NCBI GenBank assembly: GCA_002361175.1
Contig: DESG01000016.1
Coordinates: 24,605 to 79,534, forward strand
Direction: 5' to 3'
Origin: Lachnoclostridium sp. UBA3320
GTDB taxonomy: Bacteria > Bacillota > Clostridia > Lachnospirales > Lachnospiraceae
Length of the DNA: 54,930 bases
Position numbers and translations under genes: made by a program. Below, piece by piece: positions 1-7,284 of the stretch. Each line of letters begins with the position of its first letter. The first letter of the stretch is position 1. The notes beneath the pieces were generated by a model, which was not told the DNA's origin, searched no databases, and saw only the letters and a program-made list of their open reading frames with translations.

Positions 1-43
1 AAGATAAAGAATAATAAAAAATACAAAAATTTGAAAAAATATC

Positions 44-72
44 TTGACAAGAAATATTAAGAGTGATATCTT
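44..72 (+). promoter_or_regulatory. Sigma-A promoter of the hrcA operon
   Basis: The sequence shows a perfect -35 TTGACA at 44-49, a 17-nt spacer and a -10-like TATCTT at 67-72. The start of transcription would fall near 79, just before the CIRCE operator at 85-111, the expected geometry for HrcA repression. Confidence 0.8.
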
Positions 73-84
73 ACTAAATAGATG

Positions 85-111
85 TTAGCACTCCATATTA
101 AAGAGTGCTAA
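85..111. promoter_or_regulatory. CIRCE operator (HrcA binding site)
   Basis: This is a perfect inverted repeat: TTAGCACTC at 85-93, a 9-nt spacer and GAGTGCTAA at 103-111. It matches the CIRCE consensus exactly. HrcA bound here represses the heat-shock operon, and the site lies in the 5' leader of hrcA itself, so the circuit is autoregulatory. Confidence 0.97.
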
Positions 112-135
112 CAGAATAAAGGAAGGAGTGGTTCG

Positions 136-1173
136 TTGGAGTTAAGCGAGAGGAAGATAAAAATTCTTCAGACGATAATACGAACGTATCTTGAAACTGG
201 AGAGCCTGTTGGTTCCAGAACCATTTCAAAGGACACTGATTTAAACTTAAGTTCGGCAACCATTCGCAATGAGATGTCCGATTTAGAAGAGATGGGATAT
301 ATTATACAGCCGCATACTTCTGCTGGGCGTATACCTACAGATAAAGCATATAGGCTGTATGTTGACACTATGCTGGATGATAAGAAAATTGAAGTACAAA
401 ACCTTAAAGAAGAACTGGAGCATAAGGCAGGCAAGATTGATGCACTTCTTAAACAGATTGCGCGGTTTCTTGCAAGCAACACCAATTATGCAACAATGGT
501 TTCAGGACCAAGGTATAAGTCTAAGAAAGTTAAGTTTATACAGATTACACCTGTAGATGAAAGCAATATACTCACTGTAATAGTTCTTGATAATAATGTT
601 GTCAAAAACCAGATACTAAGGGTTGATGAAGTTATAGACCAAGAGTTAGTAGTTAGACTTAACTTTATACTTAACACTACATTAAATGGTCTTGATGTGA
701 CAGAGATGAATTTAGCTATTATACGCAATATAAAAGAGCAAGCTGGAAGCCATGCCAAAGTTATTGACGCTGTGCTTGAGTTAGTCGGCAATGCGCTGAC
801 TGAAGATGATGACCTTAAGATTTACACAAGTGGGGCTACGAATTTTCTAAAATACCCTGAGCTTTCAAGTAAATCTGAGACGACTGAACTTCTTAACGCA
901 TTTGAAGAAAAAAGAATTATCAATAACTGGCTAGAAGCAGCAGGGCAAAGTAATGGCAGCGAAACACACGATATACAAGTTTATATTGGCAATGAAACAA
1001 ATGTAGACACTATGAAAGACTGCTCCATGGTAACTGCCACATACAAGATTCACGAAGGTGTGTATGGCAAGATTGGAATTATAGGACCAAAGCGCATGGA
1101 TTATGATAAAGTAGTAAGTACTTTGCAGTCGTTAATGACAGAACTTGATGATATATTCAAAGATGATATATAA
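136..1173 (+). CDS. hrcA: Heat-inducible transcription repressor HrcA
   Basis: HrcA is a cytoplasmic repressor that binds CIRCE and is kept active by the GroE chaperonin, so misfolded protein relieves repression. The 345-aa length is normal. The N-terminal winged helix carries the typical stretch LSSATIRNEMSDLEEMGY (about 38-55), followed by SAGRIPTDKAYRLYVD. The C-terminal part has a GAF-like fold ending in GPKRMDYDKVVS. Translation starts at a TTG preceded by a strong GGAAGGAG at 121-128. It is the first gene of hrcA-grpE-dnaK-dnaJ and lies directly behind a perfect CIRCE element. Confidence 0.97.
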   Translation: MELSERKIKILQTIIRTYLETGEPVGSRTISKDTDLNLSSATIRNEMSDLEEMGYIIQPHTSAGRIPTDKAYRLYVDTMLDDKKIEVQNLKEELEHKAGKIDALLKQIARFLASNTNYATMVSGPRYKSKKVKFIQITPVDESNILTVIVLDNNVVKNQILRVDEVIDQELVVRLNFILNTTLNGLDVTEMNLAIIRNIKEQAGSHAKVIDAVLELVGNALTEDDDLKIYTSGATNFLKYPELSSKSETTELLNAFEEKRIINNWLEAAGQSNGSETHDIQVYIGNETNVDTMKDCSMVTATYKIHEGVYGKIGIIGPKRMDYDKVVSTLQSLMTELDDIFKDDI

Positions 1174-1189
1174 GAGAGGTGGCAATTCA

Positions 1190-1813
1190 GTGGAAGATAA
1201 AGACTTAGAAAATGATTTAGAGCAAAAAGAGGAATCTGAAGAAAAAGAAGTGCAAGAAGAAACGTTACAAGAAGAGGAAGAAAAAAAAGAAGAGGAAACT
1301 TCTGCCAAAGAAGAGAAAGAACCAGCTAAAGAAAATAAATTAAAGCGTTTTGGCAAGAAGAAAGACAAAACTGTTGAAAAGCTTGAAGAAAAGCTTGCCG
1401 ATTTGGAAGATAAGAGAGTGAGGCAGCTTGCAGAGTTTGAGAATTTTAGAAAACGCTCTGAAAAAGAAAAGTCACAGATGTTTGAAACTGGGGCAAAGAC
1501 TGTTATAGAAAAGATGCTGCCAGTTATAGATAATTTTGAAAGAGGTCTTGCAGTAATACCTGAAGAAGAGAAAGAAGCACCTTTTGTACAGGGTGTGGAG
1601 CTTGTGTATAAACAGCTTGTCACTGCACTTTCAGAACTTGGTGTGCAGCCGATAGAAGCTGTTGGTAAAGAATTTAACCCAGATTTCCACAATGCTGTAA
1701 TGGCTGTGGACGATGACTCACTTGAAAGTGGGACTGTTGCAGAAGAGATGCAAAAGGGTTATATGTACAAGGAAAGCGTAGTAAGACATAGTATGGTAAA
1801 AGTAGTTAATTAA
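1190..1813 (+). CDS. grpE: Nucleotide exchange factor GrpE
   Basis: GrpE exchanges ADP for ATP on DnaK. The long open frame begins earlier, at 1145 inside hrcA, but the likely start is GTG at 1190. That codon follows AGAGAGGTGG with good spacing and lies 16 nt after the hrcA stop. The resulting protein has 207 aa. Its first 60 or so residues are very acidic and lysine/glutamate rich (probably disordered). A coiled-coil dimerisation segment follows, including RQLAEFENFRKRSEKE, and then the beta-wing region ending GYMYKESVVRHSMVKVV, a typical GrpE signature. Confidence 0.95.
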   Translation: MEDKDLENDLEQKEESEEKEVQEETLQEEEEKKEEETSAKEEKEPAKENKLKRFGKKKDKTVEKLEEKLADLEDKRVRQLAEFENFRKRSEKEKSQMFETGAKTVIEKMLPVIDNFERGLAVIPEEEKEAPFVQGVELVYKQLVTALSELGVQPIEAVGKEFNPDFHNAVMAVDDDSLESGTVAEEMQKGYMYKESVVRHSMVKVVN

Positions 1814-1831
1814 ATATGGAGGTAATAGATT

Positions 1832-3706
1832 ATGAGTAAAATTATTGGTATTGACTTAGGTACAACAAATTCATGCGTGGCTGTTATGGAAGGCGGAAAG
1901 CCTGTAGTAGTAGCTAATACAGAAGGGGCAAGAACAACACCTTCAGTTGTTGCATTTACAAAGACAGGTGAGAGATTAGTTGGTGAACCTGCAAAACGTC
2001 AGGCAGTAACCAATGCAGATAAAACAATTTCTTCTATAAAGAGACAGATGGGTACAGACCACCGTGTGTCTATTGATGATAAAAGATATTCTCCACAGGA
2101 GATTTCAGCTATGATTCTTCAAAAATTAAAAGCAGATGCTGAAAGCTATCTTGGTGAGAAAGTGACAGAAGCAGTTATAACAGTTCCTGCTTATTTTAAT
2201 GATGCACAGCGTCAGGCTACAAAAGATGCTGGTAAAATTGCAGGGCTTGATGTTAAGCGTATTATCAATGAACCTACAGCCGCAGCTCTTGCTTATGGTC
2301 TTGACAATGAAAAAGAGCAAAAGATTATGGTGTACGATTTAGGTGGTGGTACATTTGATGTATCTATAATTGAAATTGGCGATGGCGTAATTGAAGTACT
2401 CTCAACTTCAGGTGATAACCACCTTGGCGGTGACGACTTTGACAAAAAAATCACTGACTATATGATACAGGAATTTAAGAATACAGAAGGAGTTGACCTT
2501 TCCACAGATAAGATGGCACTCCAAAGACTTAATGAAGCAGCAGAGAAGGCTAAGAAAGAACTTTCATCAGCTACAACGACAAATATTAACCTTCCGTTTA
2601 TAACTGCTACGGCAGAAGGACCAAAACACTTTGATATGAACCTTACACGTGCTAAGTTTGATGAGCTTACACATGACCTTGTAGAAAGAACTGCTACACC
2701 TGTTTCTAATGCGTTAAATGATGCAGGTCTTACAGCTTCAGACCTTGGCAAGGTACTTCTTGTAGGTGGTTCAACACGTATACCAGCAGTACAGGATAAA
2801 GTAAAACAGCTTACAGGACATGAGCCAAATAAGTCCCTTAATCCAGATGAGTGTGTTGCACTTGGTGCTTCTATTCAGGGCGGTAAACTTGCTGGTGACG
2901 CTGGTGCAGGTGATATTTTACTTCTTGATGTAACACCACTTTCACTTTCTATTGAGACAATGGGAGGCGTAGCTACAAGACTTATTGAGAGAAATACAAC
3001 GATTCCTACTAAGAAGAGTCAAGTATTTTCTACGGCTGCTGACAACCAGAGTGCAGTTGATATTAATGTACTTCAGGGCGAGCGTCAGTTTGCTAAAGAC
3101 AATAAGTCACTTGGACAGTTTAGACTTGATGGAATACCTCCTGCAAGACGTGGTGTGCCACAGATTGAGGTTACATTTGATATAGATGCTAATGGTATTG
3201 TAAATGTTTCTGCAAAAGACCTTGGAACAGGCAAGGAACAGCATATAACAATTACAGCAGGTTCTAATATGTCTGATGATGAGATTGATAGGGCTGTAAG
3301 AGAAGCTGCACAGTTTGAGGCAGAAGACAAAAAGCGCAAAGAAGGAATTGATGCTCGTAATGACGCAGACAGTTTAGTATTCCAGACACAAAAAGCACTT
3401 GATGAAGTAGGTGACAAGATTGACGCTTCTGAAAAGGAAAAGGTACAGGCAGATATTGATGCACTTAAGGCTGTTGTAGATAGGACTAATCCAGAAAGTA
3501 TGTCTGACAGTGATATTGATGATTTGAAGTCTGGCAAAGAAAAACTTATGGAAAGTGCACAAAATGTATTCCAGAAGATGTATGAAAATGCACAGGCAGC
3601 AGGTGCAGGCCCTAATATGAGTGGTGCTACAGGTCCTGATATGGGTGCATCACAGGGAAGTAGTCAGAACGATGATGTAGTAGATGGAGATTACCGCGAA
3701 GTGTAA
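1832..3706 (+). CDS. dnaK: Chaperone DnaK (Hsp70)
   Basis: This is the ATP-dependent Hsp70 of the cytoplasm, working with DnaJ and GrpE. The 624-aa protein has the actin-like ATPase domain (IIGIDLGTTNSC at the N-terminus, VYDLGGGTFDVSIIEI near 170) and the substrate-binding domain starting around DVTPLSLSIETMGG. The helical lid ends in a Gly/Ala/Ser-rich tail and the acidic terminus DDVVDGDYREV. The gene has a good GGAGG 18 nt downstream of grpE. Its length fits Gram-positive DnaK proteins. Confidence 0.98.
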   Translation: MSKIIGIDLGTTNSCVAVMEGGKPVVVANTEGARTTPSVVAFTKTGERLVGEPAKRQAVTNADKTISSIKRQMGTDHRVSIDDKRYSPQEISAMILQKLKADAESYLGEKVTEAVITVPAYFNDAQRQATKDAGKIAGLDVKRIINEPTAAALAYGLDNEKEQKIMVYDLGGGTFDVSIIEIGDGVIEVLSTSGDNHLGGDDFDKKITDYMIQEFKNTEGVDLSTDKMALQRLNEAAEKAKKELSSATTTNINLPFITATAEGPKHFDMNLTRAKFDELTHDLVERTATPVSNALNDAGLTASDLGKVLLVGGSTRIPAVQDKVKQLTGHEPNKSLNPDECVALGASIQGGKLAGDAGAGDILLLDVTPLSLSIETMGGVATRLIERNTTIPTKKSQVFSTAADNQSAVDINVLQGERQFAKDNKSLGQFRLDGIPPARRGVPQIEVTFDIDANGIVNVSAKDLGTGKEQHITITAGSNMSDDEIDRAVREAAQFEAEDKKRKEGIDARNDADSLVFQTQKALDEVGDKIDASEKEKVQADIDALKAVVDRTNPESMSDSDIDDLKSGKEKLMESAQNVFQKMYENAQAAGAGPNMSGATGPDMGASQGSSQNDDVVDGDYREV

Positions 3707-3746
3707 TCTTTAAACATGGCATGGAAAAACTAAGGGAGCAATTTTT

Positions 3747-4913
3747 ATGGCAGATAAAAGAGATTATTATGAAGTCCTCGGCGTAAGCCGTGGGGCTTCT
3801 GATTCAGAGATTAAGTCAGCTTACCGCAAGCTGGCTAAAAAATACCACCCTGACATCAATCCAGGTGATAAAGAGGCTGAGGTAAAATTTAAGGAAGCTT
3901 CTGAGGCTTATGCCGTGCTTAGTGATAACGAAAAGAGACGCCAGTACGACCAGTTTGGCCATGCTGCCTTTGACGGCGGAGCAGGAGGCGGCTTCGACTT
4001 TAGTGACATGAACATGGATGATATCTTTGGCGATATCTTTGGTGATATCTTTGGCAGCTTTGGAGGTGGACGCTCAAGGTCACAGAGTAATGGACCTATG
4101 AAAGGGCAAAATGTCCGCACATCAGTCAGGGTCACATTTGAAGAAGCATGTTTTGGTGTTGAAAAGGAAATAGATATTACACTTAAAGAAGAGTGCTCTA
4201 CATGCCATGGAACAGGTGCAAAACCAGGCACATCTCCTGAAACATGTTCAAAGTGCGGAGGCAAAGGGCAGGTTGTATTTACACAACAGTCTCTTTTTGG
4301 AATGGTGAGAAATGTTCAGGCATGTCCAGACTGTCGTGGTACAGGTAAGATTATAAGGAGCAAATGTCCAGAGTGTGGCGGAAGTGGCTATGTAAATAAA
4401 CGCAAGAAAATTTCAGTATCAATACCAGCTGGCATAGACAATGGTCAGTGCGTACGAATACGAGACAAAGGCGAGCCAGGTATAAACGGCGGTAGCAGAG
4501 GAGATTTGCTTGTTGAAGTAATTGTAAGCAGACACCCAGTGTTCCAGCGTCAAGACAGAGACATATACTCAACATCACCTATTACATTTGCACAGGCAGC
4601 TCTTGGAGGCGATGTACGTATAAAAACAATAGATGGCGAAGTTATCTATACTGTTAAACCAGGTACACAGACAGATACAAGAGTACGTCTTAGAAATAAA
4701 GGTGTACCATCACTACGCAATAGACAGGTGCGAGGAGACCACTATGTAACCCTTGTTGTTGAAGTTCCAACTGATATGACACAGGAACAAAAAGACCTTC
4801 TTATACAGTTTGACAAGGCTATGAAAGGTGAAGCTGTAGATGCAGACATAGTGGAAGAAAAGCCAGAAGAAAATAAAAAGAAGAAGAAAAATATATTTAA
4901 TAAAAAGAAATAG
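3747..4913 (+). CDS. dnaJ: Chaperone DnaJ (Hsp40, type I)
   Basis: DnaJ stimulates the DnaK ATPase and delivers substrates. The 388-aa protein has all type I parts. The J domain contains KYHPDINPGDKEAE, and a Gly/Phe region includes a triplicated DIFG repeat. The zinc domain has four CxxCxGxG modules (CSTCHGTG, CSKCGGKG, CPDCRGTG, CPECGGSG), followed by the C-terminal substrate domain. It ends in an unusually lysine-rich tail, NKKKKKNIFNKKK. As last gene of the heat-shock operon it is followed by a bidirectional terminator. Confidence 0.98.
   Translation: MADKRDYYEVLGVSRGASDSEIKSAYRKLAKKYHPDINPGDKEAEVKFKEASEAYAVLSDNEKRRQYDQFGHAAFDGGAGGGFDFSDMNMDDIFGDIFGDIFGSFGGGRSRSQSNGPMKGQNVRTSVRVTFEEACFGVEKEIDITLKEECSTCHGTGAKPGTSPETCSKCGGKGQVVFTQQSLFGMVRNVQACPDCRGTGKIIRSKCPECGGSGYVNKRKKISVSIPAGIDNGQCVRIRDKGEPGINGGSRGDLLVEVIVSRHPVFQRQDRDIYSTSPITFAQAALGGDVRIKTIDGEVIYTVKPGTQTDTRVRLRNKGVPSLRNRQVRGDHYVTLVVEVPTDMTQEQKDLLIQFDKAMKGEAVDADIVEEKPEENKKKKKNIFNKKK
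4020..4055 (+). repeat. 12-bp tandem repeat x3 in dnaJ G/F region
   Basis: GATATCTTTGGY occurs three times head to tail, encoding (DIFG)3 within the DnaJ Gly/Phe linker. Short DIFG-like motifs are common in this linker, but near-identical DNA units indicate recent duplication by slippage. Confidence 0.85.
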
Positions 4914-4933
4914 ACAGATATTTTAACTAAAAT

Positions 4934-4960
4934 AAAGGGATGCTTTGATAGCATCCCTTT
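4934..4960. terminator. Bidirectional terminator between dnaJ and a convergent gene
   Basis: A perfect 10-bp stem AAAGGGATGC/GCATCCCTTT encloses a 7-nt loop. On the minus strand it is followed by a T-rich run (TTTATTTTAG), and on the plus strand its arm ends in TTT. It sits between the convergent dnaJ and the gene at 4977-5414. Confidence 0.85.
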
Positions 4961-4976
4961 AAATATAGCGTTAAAT

Positions 4977-5414
4977 TTACCAGTCTTCAACACCTTCAAA
5001 TGCATTAACAGCATTTTCATTAGCCAAATTGTCATTACTGTCATAGCCAGACTCTGTGTTACTGTCTTGGTCTTTTAAAAGAGTGCGTATCTGTTCTTGG
5101 GTTATGCCAGATTCTGTATCAGTTTTACTCTTAGAAAGTCTGGAAGGGTTCTTTTGCTTAATTACAAATTCATTTTGTTGTACAGCGGCAAGTATTTCTT
5201 CTATTTCATCATCATGATTGTTTACTTCAAATGCTGTGTCTTCATTGATACAGAGGTAATACTTAATAATATGTCCACTGTACATGGCAATCTGCTGTTC
5301 ACCACAGAAATCAGCATCTCTTGCATATGGAAGATTATCATACATAGTGATATGGTAGTCCATAGCTTCATCATATTTTTGGCTTACTAATTTTGGCAGG
5401 TATATATTGCTCAT
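4977..5414 (-). CDS. Hypothetical protein, acidic C-terminal tail
   Basis: I do not recognise this 145-aa protein. The N-terminal 85 residues look folded (DYHITMYDNLPYARDADFCG, IAMYSGHIIKYYLCINED). The last 60 are polar and repetitive in Ser/Asn/Asp/Glu and probably disordered. No signal peptide or membrane segment is visible. It is real by context: it has its own promoter (TTGAAT, 17 nt, TATACT at 5468-5496 on the minus strand), an AAGAGGAG ribosome-binding site, and the bidirectional terminator downstream. It is the only minus-strand gene in the window and is divergent from the ABC exporter genes. Confidence 0.75.
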   Translation of the reverse strand: MSNIYLPKLVSQKYDEAMDYHITMYDNLPYARDADFCGEQQIAMYSGHIIKYYLCINEDTAFEVNNHDDEIEEILAAVQQNEFVIKQKNPSRLSKSKTDTESGITQEQIRTLLKDQDSNTESGYDSNDNLANENAVNAFEGVEDW

Positions 5415-5467
5415 ACAAAAAGCTACTCCTCTTAATAAAATTGCATCTACATCATATGCTTATCTAA

Positions 5468-5496
5468 AGTATACTCTATTTACTTGCATTATTCAA
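5468..5496 (-). promoter_or_regulatory. Sigma-A promoter of the minus-strand hypothetical gene
   Basis: Read on the minus strand, TTGAAT (5491-5496), 17 nt and TATACT (5468-5473) form a good sigma-A promoter. Transcription would start near 5461, leaving a leader of about 47 nt. It lies back to back with the promoter at 5510-5537. Confidence 0.7.
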
Positions 5497-5509
5497 GAAA
5501 AAAGTTTAT

Positions 5510-5537
5510 TTGACTTTTCAAACTTGTATGATATAAT
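5510..5537 (+). promoter_or_regulatory. Sigma-A promoter of the ABC exporter genes
   Basis: TTGACT at 5510-5515, a 16-nt spacer and a perfect TATAAT at 5532-5537 predict a start near 5544. This excludes the upstream in-frame GTG at 5540 as a start of the permease gene and supports ATG 5588. Confidence 0.75.
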
Positions 5538-5587
5538 CAGTGGAAGTAAAAAATATATATATTGATTTTAATTGTGATGGAGAGATT

Positions 5588-6373
5588 ATGGATATCAAAA
5601 AATATATTAAAAATTTTTTAAATTATAAGTATTTATTGTATGAGCTGGTAAAAAAGAATATAAAATTAAAATATCGCCGTTCGTATCTAGGCATTTTATG
5701 GACTCTGGTAGAGCCTTTGCTCACTATGATGGTGCTTACTCTTGTATTTGGTACGCTGTTTGGGCGTGATGACAGAACGTTTCCAGTATATGTGCTCTGT
5801 GGGCGTTTACTGTTTTCATTTTTTTCATCATCGACTAAAGCAGGACTTAAAGCAGTCAGCGGCAATGCTGGAATGATTAAAAAAGTATATGTGCCTAAGT
5901 ATATTTATGTTATATCGTCCATAATATCCAATTTTATCACTTTTTTAATTTCGCTTATAGTACTTGTCGGAGTGAGCATAGTTTTAAAAGTACATCCTAC
6001 TATTTATATATTAGAAGCAGTATTTCCTATAATCATATTGCTTATTATGTCACTTGGTGCAGGTCTTATACTTGCAACTCTGGATGTATTTTTCAGGGAT
6101 GTGGAATATATATGGTCAGTGGCTACAATGCTTATAAGCTATGCATCAGCTATATTTTATCCGACCACAAGAGTTATTGGTACAGGCAATGCATGGGTTT
6201 TTGATATAAATCCTATATATATGTGTATAGCTAATTTTCGTAATGCTGTGTTATATGGACAGCCGATGGATATAACTTACTTTATACGGTCAGCGATAAT
6301 AGCTGTATGTCTTCTTGTAATAGGCGCAGTAATGTTTTATAAAAATCAGGATAAATTTATCTTGCATATTTAA
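5588..6373 (+). CDS. ABC-2 type polysaccharide/teichoic acid export permease
   Basis: This 261-aa integral membrane protein belongs to the ABC-2 family that includes Wzm/RfbA and TagG, which flip lipid-linked glycan or teichoic acid precursors. Six hydrophobic segments are visible. Typical features are KKNIKLKYRRSYLGILWTLV before the first membrane segment, DVFFRDVEYIW in the middle, and the final FYKNQDKFILHI. The start at ATG 5588 follows a TGGAGAG and is preferred because the predicted transcript begins downstream of the longer GTG start. The ATPase gene follows after 28 nt. No glycosyltransferase gene is adjacent, so the exported polymer is unknown. Confidence 0.9.
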   Translation: MDIKKYIKNFLNYKYLLYELVKKNIKLKYRRSYLGILWTLVEPLLTMMVLTLVFGTLFGRDDRTFPVYVLCGRLLFSFFSSSTKAGLKAVSGNAGMIKKVYVPKYIYVISSIISNFITFLISLIVLVGVSIVLKVHPTIYILEAVFPIIILLIMSLGAGLILATLDVFFRDVEYIWSVATMLISYASAIFYPTTRVIGTGNAWVFDINPIYMCIANFRNAVLYGQPMDITYFIRSAIIAVCLLVIGAVMFYKNQDKFILHI

Positions 6374-6401
6374 GTTTATTGTAATTTTTTAGGAGGCTGT
6401 T

Positions 6402-7142
6402 TTGAAAGAGAATGTGGCAATCAGCGTTAAAAATGTAGGTATGCGTTTTAATCTAAACCAAGAGCATGTGGACAATATTAAAGAATATTTTATAAAGTTA
6501 TTAAAACGTGATTTAAGATATAATGAATTTTGGGCACTTAAAGGAATAAACTTTGAAATAAAGAAAGGTGAAAGGCTTGGTGTACTAGGTCTTAATGGCT
6601 CAGGCAAAAGCACACTTCTTAAAGTGGTATCAGGAGTGCTTAAACCATCTACTGGCGAAGTAAAGACAAGGGGAGTAGTAGCTCCGCTTCTTGAACTTGG
6701 AGCAGGTTTTGCAGCACAGTATACAGGCAGGGAAAATATATATTTATATGGGGCAGTTCTTGGTTATAATAAGAGTTTTCTTGATGAAAGGTTTGATGAG
6801 ATAGTAGATTTTTCGGGGCTTGGAGAGTTTATAGAAGTCCCTATTAAAAATTATTCGTCAGGTATGAAGTCAAGACTTGGATTTTCGATAGCTACAATAG
6901 TTGAGCCTGATATACTTATTCTTGATGAGGTTTTGTCGGTAGGCGATAAAAAGTTTCGTACCAAATGTGAAAAAAAGATTATGAGTATGTTTGACAGGGG
7001 AGTTACAGTGTTGTTTGTGTCCCATTCATTAGAGCAGGTGCAAAGACTTTGTGACAAGGCGATAATACTTGACAGCGGAAGGCTTGTTGCACATGGCTCT
7101 GTTGATAAAGTGGCAAGGATATACAAGAATATGACGGATTGA
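6402..7142 (+). CDS. ABC polysaccharide/teichoic acid exporter ATP-binding protein
   Basis: This is the ATPase partner of the preceding permease (Wzt/TagH family). The 246-aa protein shows Walker A GLNGSGKST (63-71), the signature YSSGMKSRLGFS, Walker B ILILDEVLSVGD and the switch histidine in FVSHS. The insert VVAPLLELGAGFAAQYTGREN before the signature is characteristic of polysaccharide exporters. It lacks the C-terminal carbohydrate-binding extension of long Wzt proteins, so it is a minimal version. Translation starts at TTG 6402 behind AGGAGG (6391-6396). Confidence 0.93.
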   Translation: MKENVAISVKNVGMRFNLNQEHVDNIKEYFIKLLKRDLRYNEFWALKGINFEIKKGERLGVLGLNGSGKSTLLKVVSGVLKPSTGEVKTRGVVAPLLELGAGFAAQYTGRENIYLYGAVLGYNKSFLDERFDEIVDFSGLGEFIEVPIKNYSSGMKSRLGFSIATIVEPDILILDEVLSVGDKKFRTKCEKKIMSMFDRGVTVLFVSHSLEQVQRLCDKAIILDSGRLVAHGSVDKVARIYKNMTD

Positions 7143-7224
7143 TAAATAAAAACATACAAACACAAGCCTTAAAAAAATTTTAAGAATATTCCCATAGTTT
7201 TATACTTTATTTTTTTTTGATAGG

Positions 7225-7233
7225 TGTTATAAT
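7225..7233 (+). promoter_or_regulatory. Extended -10 promoter upstream of the LTA synthase-like gene
   Basis: The sequence TGTTATAAT is a perfect extended -10 (TG, one base, TATAAT at 7228-7233). No good -35 is seen 17 nt upstream (CTTTAT), as is usual for extended -10 promoters. The start would be near 7240, 45 nt before the start codon. Confidence 0.65.
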
Positions 7234-7284
7234 TGTCATTGAAATTTGGTGGCACAGTAATACAGCACAATAATGAGGTGACGT

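Noticed and set aside
7178..7194. Inverted repeat CTTAAAA-AAA-TTTTAAG after the ABC ATPase gene as a terminator
   Set aside because: The stem is almost pure A-T and no T-run follows it, so it would be unstable; AT-rich chance pairing is likely.
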